Of a DNA stretch of 64,000 nucleotides, positions 18,451-27,057 are shown in pieces. The position numbers and the translations under genes are program-made. Source of the stretch: Clostridium sp. KNHs205 (GTDB lineage: Bacteria > Bacillota > Clostridia > Lachnospirales > Lachnospiraceae); contig NZ_JNLE01000003.1 of assembly GCF_000702945.1 (NCBI RefSeq), positions 3,023,501-3,087,500 of the forward strand, written 5' to 3'. The stretch's first letter is position 1; each line of letters begins with the position of its first letter. A model generated the notes under the pieces. The model ran no database searches and was not told where the DNA came from. It saw only the letters and a program-made list of their open reading frames with translations.

Positions 18451-19371
18451 ATGGAGATAACAACAATAAGAAGAAATTCTATACTTATAGCATTAGTGCA
18501 GGAAAAGGAGATAGTTATTAAGGATGTCCAGAGTGCATTGGATCTCCTTGCAACTGTTTGGTATGAAACCGGCAGCAATTATCTGATTATAACCAAGGAA
18601 TCCATAACGGAAGACTTTTTTGTCTTAAGTACCCGGCTTGCAGGCGAAGTTCTTCAGAAATTCATTAATTATAACATTAAGGTAGCTATAACAGGAGATT
18701 ACTCCGGTTATACAAGTAAACCGTTAAAGGATTTTATTTATGAATGCAATAATGGTAAGGACATTTTCTTCTTATCAACAGTAGAGGAAGCCATTGAAAA
18801 ATTTACCCAGGCATTTAATCCGGTTAGATTAAACGCTGGAAAATTTCATAGCCTGGGAGACGATACAATAGGCTTTAAGGCACTTAATACAGCGGATGCA
18901 GCTGCTATCCATGAATTTGCATCTGATCCGGAGGTTTCACGTTATATTGGCTGGAGATTAATGAAAAATCAGGATGAGACATATCAGCATGTGGAGATCA
19001 TGATAAAGAGAGAACTGGAATCAATCCAATTGTATGCTTCTGTTTATTTAAGAGAAACAGGTAAGATAATTGGAACTGTAATGCTTTTTAATATTGATCT
19101 GGAAGCAGCAAATGCCGAAATAGGATATGTATTCCGAAAGGATGCATGGGGCAAAGGCTATGGAAGCAGAAGTGTTGCCATAATAAGTGATTTTGTATTT
19201 AATAATTTGAAATTTCACAGGCTGTATGCCAATGTCGCTGCTGAGAATACAGGTTCCGGTAAGATACTTGTAAATAATGGATTTTTATTAGAGGGCAGGC
19301 TTAAAGACCACTATCTGGTGGAAGAAAAATATTGTGACAGGCTAATTTACGGAAAATTAGCGGCTATATAA
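18451..19371 (+). CDS. DUF4180-GNAT fusion protein
   Basis: The start is the ATG at 18451, preceded by AGAAGGAGC. An in-frame ATG at 18424 lies inside the previous gene. Residues about 1-115 match DUF4180 (LLATVWYETGSNYLIITKESITEDFFVLSTRLAGEVLQKF... and KPLKDFIYECNNGKDIFFL), a STAS-like domain normally found alone. Residues about 135-306 are a RimJ/RimL-type GNAT acetyltransferase with SDPEVSRYIGW, the CoA loop RKDAWGKGYGSRSV, and NTGSGKILVNNGF. The fusion with a neighbouring HTH regulator suggests that the DUF4180 module senses something for the acetyltransferase. That link is inference. Confidence 0.85.
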   Translation: MEITTIRRNSILIALVQEKEIVIKDVQSALDLLATVWYETGSNYLIITKESITEDFFVLSTRLAGEVLQKFINYNIKVAITGDYSGYTSKPLKDFIYECNNGKDIFFLSTVEEAIEKFTQAFNPVRLNAGKFHSLGDDTIGFKALNTADAAAIHEFASDPEVSRYIGWRLMKNQDETYQHVEIMIKRELESIQLYASVYLRETGKIIGTVMLFNIDLEAANAEIGYVFRKDAWGKGYGSRSVAIISDFVFNNLKFHRLYANVAAENTGSGKILVNNGFLLEGRLKDHYLVEEKYCDRLIYGKLAAI

Positions 19372-19418
19372 CAACTATATAGTATCTATATAATATTTAT
19401 CAAATGTATATTATCCTT

Positions 19419-19458
19419 AAACTCCTGTAAAATTCATGGAATTTTACAGGAGTTTATT
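19419..19458 (+). terminator. terminator after the DUF4180-GNAT gene
   Basis: A perfect 17-bp stem (AAACTCCTGTAAAATTC and complement) with a 3-nt loop is followed by ATTGT. It separates the HTH/GNAT unit from the MFS leader. Confidence 0.75.
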
Positions 19459-19618
19459 GTATAATTGATAATAACAATAATATTGACTTAATACGGCCTT
19501 ACATAACTACCTTGCATAGATTTCACTAATTCATTATCTGATATTAATCTGATATTAAGTAAAATTTAGGCAAAGCAAGATTACCAATTGGATTGAACCA
19601 TTTGGAGGGAAAGGAATA

Positions 19619-19648
19619 ATGATGCTGATATTAAGACCTCCCAGATAA
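19619..19648 (+). CDS. 9-codon leader peptide MMLILRPPR
   Basis: This tiny frame has an excellent GGAGGG ribosome site (19604-19609) 9 nt before its ATG, better than most full genes here, and encodes Met-Met-Leu-Ile-Leu-Arg-Pro-Pro-Arg. It lies 77 nt before an MFS exporter whose ribosome site is locked in a hairpin. Short leader peptides in front of resistance genes (erm, cat, mef) stall the ribosome when the drug is bound and free the downstream site. The Arg-Pro-Pro-Arg end is a plausible stalling sequence. The arrangement is seen directly, whereas drug-dependent stalling is inferred. Confidence 0.7.
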   Translation: MMLILRPPR

Positions 19649-19675
19649 GCCTGGGGCTTACCTGCTATACGACCG

Positions 19676-19719
19676 CCTCCTTAAGCATTCTTCTAGTTTC
19701 GGAATGAATTCTTAGGAGG
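19676..19719 (+). promoter_or_regulatory. hairpin sequestering the MFS ribosome binding site
   Basis: CCTCC-T-TAAG-CATTC (19676-19690) pairs with GAATG-(AATT)-CTTAGGAGG (19702-19719). The right arm is the ribosome binding site of the MFS gene, 6 nt before its ATG. A smaller competing hairpin, CCCAG/CTGGG, overlaps the last codons of the leader peptide. This is the geometry of a translational attenuator. Confidence 0.75.
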
Positions 19720-19725
19720 ATTATT

Positions 19726-20925
19726 ATGAAGTTAAAGTATAAAAAGAATATAGTATTACTCTATGCCTATACCTTTTTTGACGGGTTTATACTGGCTTAT
19801 GTAATTGAAAGGCTTTTCTGGGCGGAACGAGGAATGTCAATCACTATGGTGGTTGCTACAGAGATTATTTATGGAATATCTGTAGCTGTATTTGAGTTAC
19901 CCTCAGGACTCCTTGCCGATAAGTTTGGCAGAAAGAAGCTGCTAATTGTGGCAGGTTTTCTGTCAGTAATTGAAATGATATTAATATATAATGCCCAGGA
20001 TTTTTGGTGGTTTGCTGCTGCAGTATTTTTAGGGGGAATCAGTACAGCTATGGAGAGTGGAAGTCTTCAGGCTATTATGTATGATTCTCTTTCATCAGTG
20101 GGTAAGCATGATAATTATGAAGCCGTTTATGGCAGATTCAGAGCAATTGATACGGCAGGCTCTGTTATGGCAGCCTTTTTTGGAGCTTTCACAGCATATA
20201 ATATTGGTATGGAACTGAACTATCAGATATCAATAGGCAGCAAGTTTGCAGCTTTTATTCTGCTGTTATTCTTGACAGAAGTACAAACAGGAGCCAGGAA
20301 GGATATTAAAGAAGGACTGACTCTCAGGGATTACTATAAGGAAGTAAGAGCTTTTCTCAAGAATAACCGTATGCTGTCCCTTTATTGTATGAATGGCTTA
20401 GTCCTTGGTGCCTGCTGGAATTATGTAGATGAATTCTGGCAGCTGTTAATGCAGGAAGTAGATGTGCCGGTTCTTTATTTTGGTGCGATATCGGTCCTCT
20501 ATAGTATTTTTACAATACCCGGTAATTTATTGGTTCAGCGTCTAAAACGAAAGATAAATTATACTTTATTCTTTTGTCTGATACCTTTCTTATATGGTGG
20601 AGGCTTTATTCTGATAAGCCATTTAAGAAGTTATCTGGTATTGCTTCCTTTAATCTTTTTAGGAATTTGGCATGGTTTTGTTGAACCGCTGTTAAGCGGA
20701 TGTATTCAGCATCGTACCAAGAGTAGTGTAAGGGCTACTATGGAGTCAGTTTTCTCCTTTATGCTAAGAATCGTATCTGTGTTTGTTGGATTGATGTTTA
20801 GTCTTTATGCCGATCGCAGTATTTTTAAGGGATACCAGGTATTAGGAGTAATAGCATTAGGTTTTGGTATTTTTAATTGCATTTTAATGGTTATGGGGAA
20901 GCAGAAGCTGAGTAGTATCAAGTAA
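19726..20925 (+). CDS. MFS exporter, probable drug efflux
   Basis: The 399-residue protein has 12 predicted membrane segments. The MFS signature between segments 2 and 3 is present as ELPSGLLADKFGRKKLLI. The acidic residues in segment 1 (YTFFDGFILAYVIERLFW) are compatible with proton-coupled export. There are no sugar- or tetracycline-specific motifs. The leader peptide and sequestered ribosome site upstream indicate that expression is induced at translation, as for antibiotic pumps. The substrate is unknown. Confidence 0.85.
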   Translation: MKLKYKKNIVLLYAYTFFDGFILAYVIERLFWAERGMSITMVVATEIIYGISVAVFELPSGLLADKFGRKKLLIVAGFLSVIEMILIYNAQDFWWFAAAVFLGGISTAMESGSLQAIMYDSLSSVGKHDNYEAVYGRFRAIDTAGSVMAAFFGAFTAYNIGMELNYQISIGSKFAAFILLLFLTEVQTGARKDIKEGLTLRDYYKEVRAFLKNNRMLSLYCMNGLVLGACWNYVDEFWQLLMQEVDVPVLYFGAISVLYSIFTIPGNLLVQRLKRKINYTLFFCLIPFLYGGGFILISHLRSYLVLLPLIFLGIWHGFVEPLLSGCIQHRTKSSVRATMESVFSFMLRIVSVFVGLMFSLYADRSIFKGYQVLGVIALGFGIFNCILMVMGKQKLSSIK

Positions 20926-20951
20926 ATACGAAGAACAGCTTCGTTGCTTTC

Positions 20952-21003
20952 TTGACGGGATAAGGGTTCCATGCTATACTTTTAGATACCCCCTATAGGT
21001 ATC
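20952..21003 (+). promoter_or_regulatory. csoR promoter with CsoR-type operator
   Basis: TTGACG (20952-20957), 17 bp, TATACT (20975-20980) form a promoter. Immediately after the -10 is GATACCCCCTATAGGTATC (20985-21003), a dyad of the GATACC-N7-GGTATC type used by CsoR. The placement fits autorepression. The same pattern recurs twice at the metal ATPase promoter (32148-32197). Confidence 0.8.
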
Positions 21004-21060
21004 AGAAAAGATAAGGATTATCAATCCAACATAGATTTGATATTCAGAAAAGAGGTTGTT

Positions 21061-21336
21061 ATGAAACAATGCATGGATTCCGAAAATCTGCATAGACGTT
21101 TAAATAAGATAATGGGCCAGATAAAAGCAATTGATAAAATGGTAGATGAAGATATACCCTGTGAAGATGTCCTGATACAAATCAATGCTGCCAAAAGTGC
21201 TCTGCACAAGGTAGGACAGATTGTATTGGAAGGGCATTTAAATCACTGTGTAAAAGAAGGGATAGAACACGGAGATGCGGATAAAACCATAGCCAACTTC
21301 TCAAAGGCTGTGGAGCATTTCTCCAGAATGTCCTGA
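21061..21336 (+). CDS. csoR: CsoR/FrmR-family metal-sensing repressor
   Basis: The ATG at 21061 (AAAGAGG, 7 nt) is preferred over an in-frame start 24 nt upstream. The 91-residue all-helical protein has the DUF156 pattern HRRLNKIMGQIKAIDKMV. The metal ligands Cys34, His59 and Cys63 have the C-x24-H-x3-C spacing of copper-sensing CsoR rather than the sulphur-sensing CstR pattern. It is a homotetramer that leaves DNA on binding Cu(I). No copper gene is adjacent. Its probable target is the P-type ATPase at 32.2 kb. Confidence 0.9.
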   Translation: MKQCMDSENLHRRLNKIMGQIKAIDKMVDEDIPCEDVLIQINAAKSALHKVGQIVLEGHLNHCVKEGIEHGDADKTIANFSKAVEHFSRMS

Positions 21337-21341
21337 TAAGT

Positions 21342-21400
21342 ATTGCCGTATCTGCTAGGGAAAGCGTCTGCTTCTTCTGCAAATACGGCAATTTTATTTC
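21342..21400 (+). terminator. csoR terminator
   Basis: ATTGCCGTAT (21342-21351) pairs with ATACGGCAAT (21383-21392) around a 31-nt loop, followed by a long T tract starting TTTATTTCTTTTTTTT. Minor open frames up to 21550 look non-coding. Confidence 0.75.
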
Positions 21401-21550
21401 TTTTTTTTCTTATAAATTATGGATTTATCTTGTTCCTGCACTTATTATTTATTAATGAATCTTGGTTTAGGTTAGATTTCTACAGACTTTCTTATATAAA
21501 GAATAAAAAAGGTAATAGCCCTTTCATACAATAATTATAAATATATTATC

Positions 21551-22459
21551 TTATATCTCAATATCATTGTCTGCAGAGGAATCCTCTACGGCAGCAGTTT
21601 CTTTCAGCATTTTCCGATAATGGGTGGGAATCATACCAAAATTGGCTTTAAAGGCAGCTGTAAAGGCTTTAATATTTGGGTAACCGCTCTCTAAAGCTAT
21701 CTGGGTTATTGTCTTATCTGTGGCGGACAACAGGATTTCCGATTGGTTCAGCCGCTGTCCGTTTATATATTCCTGAAAGGTTATTCCTGCAATATCTTTA
21801 AAGAAGTGAGAAAGATAATAATAATTCATATGCATGGCATCAGCAAGTTTTTGCAGTGACAGCTTCTCTGCATAATGTTCATTAATATAATCCAGAATCA
21901 GATTAAACCGCTTTAGGTTATCTTCTCCTATAAAGTCATCCTTTTCTTTTGGAACCAGATAGGAGCGGCGTATCATAATAGCAAAACAGGCATTGATGTG
22001 GCTCAGTATCATATTTTCATAACCGGGAAGCTTACTTCGGTATTCACGGTAGATTTCTGTCAGGAGATGCTGCAGTTCAGTTAAAGGTACCAGGTTCCTC
22101 TGAAAGTTGTCCAGATAAGTTTCAGCATTGAATTTCATATTCTTAAAGTTGTAGAATACACTTTTCTTTGAATCCGTAATATGGATGGTCAGAATAAGAT
22201 TATCCTCATCCCCCCTGCTGGTGCTGTGAATGACACCGCTGTTGATAAAGCAGATATGTCCCTTATCCAGCTTAAAATTAACCCCATTTGTGGTCATTTG
22301 AATAGAGCCATTTAAAGCATATATTATTTCTATGTGATTATGCCAGTGTAATTTATAATGGTTAATCTTCTGAAGAAATATTCTCACCGGAAAATCATTA
22401 TCCATAAAAGCATACTCAAAATTATTATTCAGAAAAATCACCTTCTTCCTAAAAGGCAT
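21551..22459 (-). CDS. AraC-family regulator with cupin sensor
   Basis: The 302-residue protein has an N-terminal cupin-type sugar-binding barrel (about 20-110, with HWHNHIEIIYALNGS) and a C-terminal pair of helix-turn-helix motifs (about 190-290). These read LSLQKLADAMHMNYYYLSHFFKDIAGITFQEYI and ITQIALESGYPNIKAFTAAFKANFGMIPTHYRK. It is transcribed divergently from the GH3/ABC-transporter operon and is its likely activator. A 12-bp inverted repeat spanning 110 bp of the shared control region is a candidate binding pair. Confidence 0.92.
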   Translation of the reverse strand: MPFRKKVIFLNNNFEYAFMDNDFPVRIFLQKINHYKLHWHNHIEIIYALNGSIQMTTNGVNFKLDKGHICFINSGVIHSTSRGDEDNLILTIHITDSKKSVFYNFKNMKFNAETYLDNFQRNLVPLTELQHLLTEIYREYRSKLPGYENMILSHINACFAIMIRRSYLVPKEKDDFIGEDNLKRFNLILDYINEHYAEKLSLQKLADAMHMNYYYLSHFFKDIAGITFQEYINGQRLNQSEILLSATDKTITQIALESGYPNIKAFTAAFKANFGMIPTHYRKMLKETAAVEDSSADNDIEI

Positions 22460-22474
22460 ATGGTCTCATAAAGG

Positions 22475-22584
22475 AATATATCACAGGTTCTTTCTAAATG
22501 CAATGTACTGATGAAAATAGCAAAAAATACCCCCTATATACCACAAAATCGGAATAGATGTTAACTGACTTACTGTGATATATT
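22475..22584. promoter_or_regulatory. AraC-type control region with distant 12-bp inverted half-sites
   Basis: AATATATCACAG at 22475-22486 and its exact complement CTGTGATATATT at 22573-22584 lie 98 bp apart, centre to centre, in the 309-bp divergent region. Separated half-sites in opposite orientation suit DNA looping or two dimers of the AraC regulator. The rest of the gap (22585-22768) shows no clear sigma-A promoter. Confidence 0.6.
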
Positions 22585-22768
22585 AAGTGCACAGCAAGAA
22601 AATGCATTGATTTTTATTCTAAGCAATCCTCTTGTTACAAGACAGACTGGAACAAAATACGGGTATTATTGGCAATTATAACGGAACACCAATATAACGT
22701 TTTTAAGTGCAAAAATTACTATCATTTAAGTTGCCGGTGTACCGGAGTGTGCATAGAAAAGAGGTAAT

Positions 22769-24496
22769 ATGGAAAATCAAAGATCGATGAAGTATCCCAG
22801 AACTGACCTTCGTGGTAATCCTTTTTTTCTAAAGGAAGAGGATACTTACTGGGTTTATAAGACCTTGGAAAATATGAGTGAGGAAGAGAAAGCCGGGCAG
22901 CTTTTCTGTGTCAATTTCAAAGAGGGACAGGAAGAAGAAATACAATATGTTTATGACATATTAAAGCCGGGAGGCTGTATGTATCGTACAATTCCCCTGA
23001 AAAGGGCCATAGAATTTACCAACAAAATCGCAGGAAAAGCAGCTATTCCCATGCTGATTGCAGCCAATCTGGAGAAGGGAGGTAACGGAATTGTCACGGA
23101 GGGTACCCTTTTTGGAGCTCCTCTGGAGGTTGCTGCCACCGGCAGCCGGTTAATGGGACAGCGTTTGGCACGGGTTTGTGCAGCAGAAGGAAAGGCAGTG
23201 GGGGCCAACTGGGCTTTTGCTCCTATTATTGATATTGACGGGAACTTTCGCAACCCCATTACCAATACCAGAACCTTTGGTTCCGATGCTGAACTTGTGA
23301 GGGAGCTGGGAGTAGAATATGTAAAGACGGTGCAGTCTCATGGAATGGCTGCATCTATCAAACATTTTCCCGGGGACGGACAGGATGAACGAGATCAGCA
23401 TCTGGTAACAAGTATCAATTCCATGTCCTGCAAGGAATGGGATGAATCCTATGGCAGAATCTATTCGTCCTGTATTGAAGCCGGAGCGCTCACTTGTATG
23501 GTAGGACATATAATGCAGCCTGCATATACGAAATTTTACTGTCCGGAGATCAGCGACAAGGAGATACTGCCTGCCAGCCTGGCAAAAGAGCTTATGGGGG
23601 ATTTGTTAAGAGGCAAGCTTGGTTTTAACGGTTTAATTATCACAGATGCTACAACAATGGCCGGATACACCTCGGCTATGTCCAGAAGAGATGCCGTGCC
23701 TGCGAGTATTGCAGCCGGTGCGGATATGTTCTTATTTGCCAGGAATCTAAAGGAAGATTATGACTTTATGCTGGCAGGAATAAGAAATGGTGTAATCACC
23801 GAAGAAAGGCTCAACGAAGCAGTAACCAGGATACTTGCCCTGAAAGCGGCATTGGGACTGCACAGGAAGCCTGAAGAGGTATCCCTTGAAGAAGCTGTAA
23901 AGATAGTGGGCTGTAAAGAACATAAAGCATGGGCCAGACAATGCGCAGATGAAGCCATTACGCTGGTAAAAGAAGAGGACGGGGTACTGCCTTTGTCACC
24001 GCAGAAGACGCCAAGAATATTATTCTATCCCATTGAATCTGCAGGGGGCTTTTCAATCTACAGTGTAAAAGCCGGCGTGGGAGAAAAGGTGATGGAGGGA
24101 TTGCGGGAAAAAGGCTTTTCGGTAGATACGTTCTGTCCGCCGGATGGCAGCGAAGGAAAGACGCCTCCCACCACCGTAGTTACTGAAAATTATGATTTGA
24201 TAATCTATATAGCCAATCTGGCTACCAAGAGCAATCAGACCTCCGTTCGTATTGAATGGGCGCAACCCATGGGAGCCAACTGCATGCATTATATACATGA
24301 CGTTCCCACCATTTTCATTTCTCTGGAAAATCCATATCATCTTCTGGATGTCCCTAGAGTACGTACCTATATCAATACCTACAGTTCCAATGACTTTGTG
24401 CTGGAGGAGTTGGTAAGAAAATTAACAGGGGAATCTGAATTTAAGGGTAAGAGTCCTGTTGATCCCTTTTGCGGTAAATGGGATACGCATTTGTAA
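22769..24496 (+). CDS. GH3 glycosidase, NagZ-like
   Basis: This is a cytosolic family 3 glycoside hydrolase of 575 residues without a signal peptide. It has the barrel motif ASIKHFPGDGQDERDQH, where the KHFPG...D.H loop is the His/Asp acid-base loop of beta-N-acetylglucosaminidases, and the nucleophile motif IITDATTM with Asp293. A second domain (about 400-575) resembles the C-terminal alpha/beta sandwich. Family specificity ranges over GlcNAc, glucose and xylose, and the NagZ-type loop favours N-acetylhexosaminidase or a related phosphorolytic activity. It heads the operon with a sugar importer and beta-phosphoglucomutase. Confidence 0.88.
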   Translation: MENQRSMKYPRTDLRGNPFFLKEEDTYWVYKTLENMSEEEKAGQLFCVNFKEGQEEEIQYVYDILKPGGCMYRTIPLKRAIEFTNKIAGKAAIPMLIAANLEKGGNGIVTEGTLFGAPLEVAATGSRLMGQRLARVCAAEGKAVGANWAFAPIIDIDGNFRNPITNTRTFGSDAELVRELGVEYVKTVQSHGMAASIKHFPGDGQDERDQHLVTSINSMSCKEWDESYGRIYSSCIEAGALTCMVGHIMQPAYTKFYCPEISDKEILPASLAKELMGDLLRGKLGFNGLIITDATTMAGYTSAMSRRDAVPASIAAGADMFLFARNLKEDYDFMLAGIRNGVITEERLNEAVTRILALKAALGLHRKPEEVSLEEAVKIVGCKEHKAWARQCADEAITLVKEEDGVLPLSPQKTPRILFYPIESAGGFSIYSVKAGVGEKVMEGLREKGFSVDTFCPPDGSEGKTPPTTVVTENYDLIIYIANLATKSNQTSVRIEWAQPMGANCMHYIHDVPTIFISLENPYHLLDVPRVRTYINTYSSNDFVLEELVRKLTGESEFKGKSPVDPFCGKWDTHL

Positions 24497-24516
24497 CAGG
24501 CAGGAAAGAGGTAAGA

Positions 24517-26016
24517 ATGGAATCAAATACTCTAGTTTTAGAGATAAAGGATATTGTAAAGCGGTTTGGTGAAGTTACTGCTTTAAACCAGGTATCCTTA
24601 CAGGTAAGAGGAGGAGAAATCCAAGGCTTGATTGGAGAGAACGGGTCCGGCAAGTCTACGTTATCCTCTATAATCAGCGGAATTCATCAGGCCTCCTCCG
24701 GTGAAATGTACCTGAAAGGGAAGGTATACAGCCCCAAATCTCCTCTGGAAGCCAGGGATAAGCACATATCTATGATTGTACAGGAGAAGGACACCATAGA
24801 TATGCTGTCTGTTGCTGAGAATATCTTTCTGGGAAAAGAAGGGAGTTTTGGCGGCTTCGGTCTCGTTAATCGAGGGAAAATGATAAAGGAAGCCGAAAAA
24901 GCTCTTGCTATGGTGGGGCTTACGGAACTGGATGTAACGGTACCGGCCTTTTCCCTGAACTTTGAGATCAGAAAAATGGTGGAGATTGCCAAAGCACTTT
25001 ATTATCAGCCGGAAGTGTTAATTGTAGATGAGACCACCACCGCCCTCTCACAGGACGGCAGGGAGAAGATTCATGGAATCATGAGACAGCTGCGAAAAGA
25101 GGGAAAAGCTGTGCTGTTCATATCTCATGACCTTCCGGAATTAATGGAGGTATGTGATTGCCTTACAGTTTTAAGGGATGGGAACCTGATAGATACCATC
25201 ATAAAGGAAAATTTCAACGAAGCTTATATTAAGAAAGCTATGGTAGGAAGAACTCTGGCTGAGCATCTTTACCGAACGGATTATGAGGGCAGACTTAGCA
25301 GCAAGTCAGCAGTTAAGGTGGAAAATGTAACAGCTGAGGGAATAGAGGATATATCCTTTACACTGCATGAGGGAGAAATTCTTGGCTTTGGCGGATTATC
25401 AGGTTGTGGAATACATGAGTTGGGGCAGATAGTTGCAGGACTTAGAAAGGCACAAAAGGGCAGAGTTCTGGTAGCAGGTGAGACCTTAAGGAGTATTCGC
25501 CATGCAAACAGAATGAAGGTTGGATATATATCGAAAAACCGTGATACGGAAACCCTGATAATGAATGAAAGTATACAGGATAACTTAAGCATTTCAGCCT
25601 GGAATCTGCTTAAGAAGTTCAAATTTCTTGTTTTTCCCTGGGAAGAAAAGAAATTTGCAGAAGAACAAATCAGATTACTGAGCATTAAATGCACCTCAAG
25701 AAAACAGCTGATCCGTGAGCTGTCCGGTGGTAACAAACAGAAGGTATCCTTTGGAAAGCTTATCGGTAACCACAGCAAAATCCTGATTCTGGACAGTCCT
25801 ACAAGGGGAGTGGATGTTGGGGTAAAGACTACCATGTACAGTCTCATACATGATATGAAGAAGAAGGGTTATGCAGTTCTTATCATCTCGGAGGAATTAC
25901 CGGAGTTAATCGGTATGTGCGACCGAATCCTTATACTAAAAAATGGCTGTATAACTAAGGAATTTCACCGGTCAGAGTCCTTGAAGGATACGGATGTCAT
26001 TGAGTATATGATATAG
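24517..26016 (+). CDS. ABC sugar transporter ATP-binding protein (RbsA/MglA type)
   Basis: The start is the ATG at 24517 after GAAAGAGG. An in-frame ATG at 24478 lies inside the GH3 gene. The 499-residue protein contains two fused ATPase domains, as in CUT2 importers. The first has a complete Walker A GENGSGKST (about residue 40) and the Walker B strand VLIVDETTTAL. The second has a degenerate P-loop (LSGCGIHELGQIVAG) but an intact signature ELSGGNKQKVSFG and LDSPTRGVDVG. This asymmetry is normal for RbsA/MglA. Confidence 0.95.
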   Translation: MESNTLVLEIKDIVKRFGEVTALNQVSLQVRGGEIQGLIGENGSGKSTLSSIISGIHQASSGEMYLKGKVYSPKSPLEARDKHISMIVQEKDTIDMLSVAENIFLGKEGSFGGFGLVNRGKMIKEAEKALAMVGLTELDVTVPAFSLNFEIRKMVEIAKALYYQPEVLIVDETTTALSQDGREKIHGIMRQLRKEGKAVLFISHDLPELMEVCDCLTVLRDGNLIDTIIKENFNEAYIKKAMVGRTLAEHLYRTDYEGRLSSKSAVKVENVTAEGIEDISFTLHEGEILGFGGLSGCGIHELGQIVAGLRKAQKGRVLVAGETLRSIRHANRMKVGYISKNRDTETLIMNESIQDNLSISAWNLLKKFKFLVFPWEEKKFAEEQIRLLSIKCTSRKQLIRELSGGNKQKVSFGKLIGNHSKILILDSPTRGVDVGVKTTMYSLIHDMKKKGYAVLIISEELPELIGMCDRILILKNGCITKEFHRSESLKDTDVIEYMI

Positions 26017-26040
26017 AGACAGGAAGGTTAAGAAAACCAT

Positions 26041-26994
26041 ATGATCAAAATATTAAAAACATATCAGGGTGCATTAATCCAGTGGCTGGGCTTGTTACTG
26101 GTGTTAACGGTATTCGGTATTTTGTCCGGAGGAAATCTGTTCAGTTCATATAATTTGAACTCTATGCTGGAAACAGCCACTCCGCTGGTACTTATCTGCT
26201 GCGGTATGACCTTTATATTTGCCCATGGAGGAATGGATATTTCCTCAGGGGCAGTCGTTGCAATTGCTTCCCTGACGGCGGTACTTGCAATTAATAATAC
26301 ACATTCTCTGGCAGCTGGTGTTGTGGCTTCTGTTGTAACTGCAGTAGTTTGCTATACCGTAAATGCGGTGGTAACGAATAAATTCGGTCTCATGGCTGTT
26401 ATCACCTCCCTGGCGATCATGTTCTCAGCCAGAGGGTTTGTAGCTTATATCTGTCAGAAGACACCCAATGACAGTATATCTGTGGCTACGGTCAGCTTAA
26501 AGCTCTTTAAAAAGGATCATGTCTTTATGGTGGTGATAATGGCAGTATTTCTGATTATCCTATCAGTTGTCTTCTACCTGACAGAACTTGGTAAGGGAGC
26601 ACGGGCTGTCGGTGACAATGAGGTGGCAGCCAGACAGAACGGTGTAACAGTGGGACTTACAAAGCTGCTCTGTTATGTGATTGCCGGTGTCTGTGTTGGA
26701 ATCGCAGCAGTCTTTAAGCTGGGAGCAGTAGGAAAGGTACAGTCTTCTACTGGAACTGGCCTTGAGATGGATGTACTGGTAGCGGTTGTTCTTGGAGGAA
26801 TGTCCATTGCCGGAGGAAGAAATACAAGGTTAAGCTCAGCAATGGTAGGGGTATTCACCTATGTGATTCTGCTTAAGGGGCTTACAATCCTTGGTATGAA
26901 TCCCAATATGGTAGCCTTATTAAAGGCTTTCGTGTTCCTGGCAGTAATTTTTATTACATCCTCACGTACTAAAACAAAGGTAATGCCCAAGTAA
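26041..26994 (+). CDS. ABC sugar transporter permease (RbsC type), first
   Basis: The 317-residue membrane protein has eight to ten hydrophobic segments and the CUT2 permease hallmarks GGMDISSGAVVAIASL, GDNEVAARQNGVTV and VAVVLGGMSIAGG. It lies 24 nt behind the ATPase. A second, different permease gene follows the binding protein, so the pore is probably a heterodimer. Confidence 0.94.
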   Translation: MIKILKTYQGALIQWLGLLLVLTVFGILSGGNLFSSYNLNSMLETATPLVLICCGMTFIFAHGGMDISSGAVVAIASLTAVLAINNTHSLAAGVVASVVTAVVCYTVNAVVTNKFGLMAVITSLAIMFSARGFVAYICQKTPNDSISVATVSLKLFKKDHVFMVVIMAVFLIILSVVFYLTELGKGARAVGDNEVAARQNGVTVGLTKLLCYVIAGVCVGIAAVFKLGAVGKVQSSTGTGLEMDVLVAVVLGGMSIAGGRNTRLSSAMVGVFTYVILLKGLTILGMNPNMVALLKAFVFLAVIFITSSRTKTKVMPK

Positions 26995-27057
26995 TATAAT
27001 TTGACTGTGTTAATTAAAGCTTTTATATTTCACTAAAAAACTAAAAGGAGATTAGGT

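Noticed and set aside
22525..22545. ATACCCCCTATATACC resembling half of the csoR operator in the AraC/GH3 control region
   Set aside because: Only the left arm matches. The GGTAT right arm is missing, so a CsoR site is not supported.
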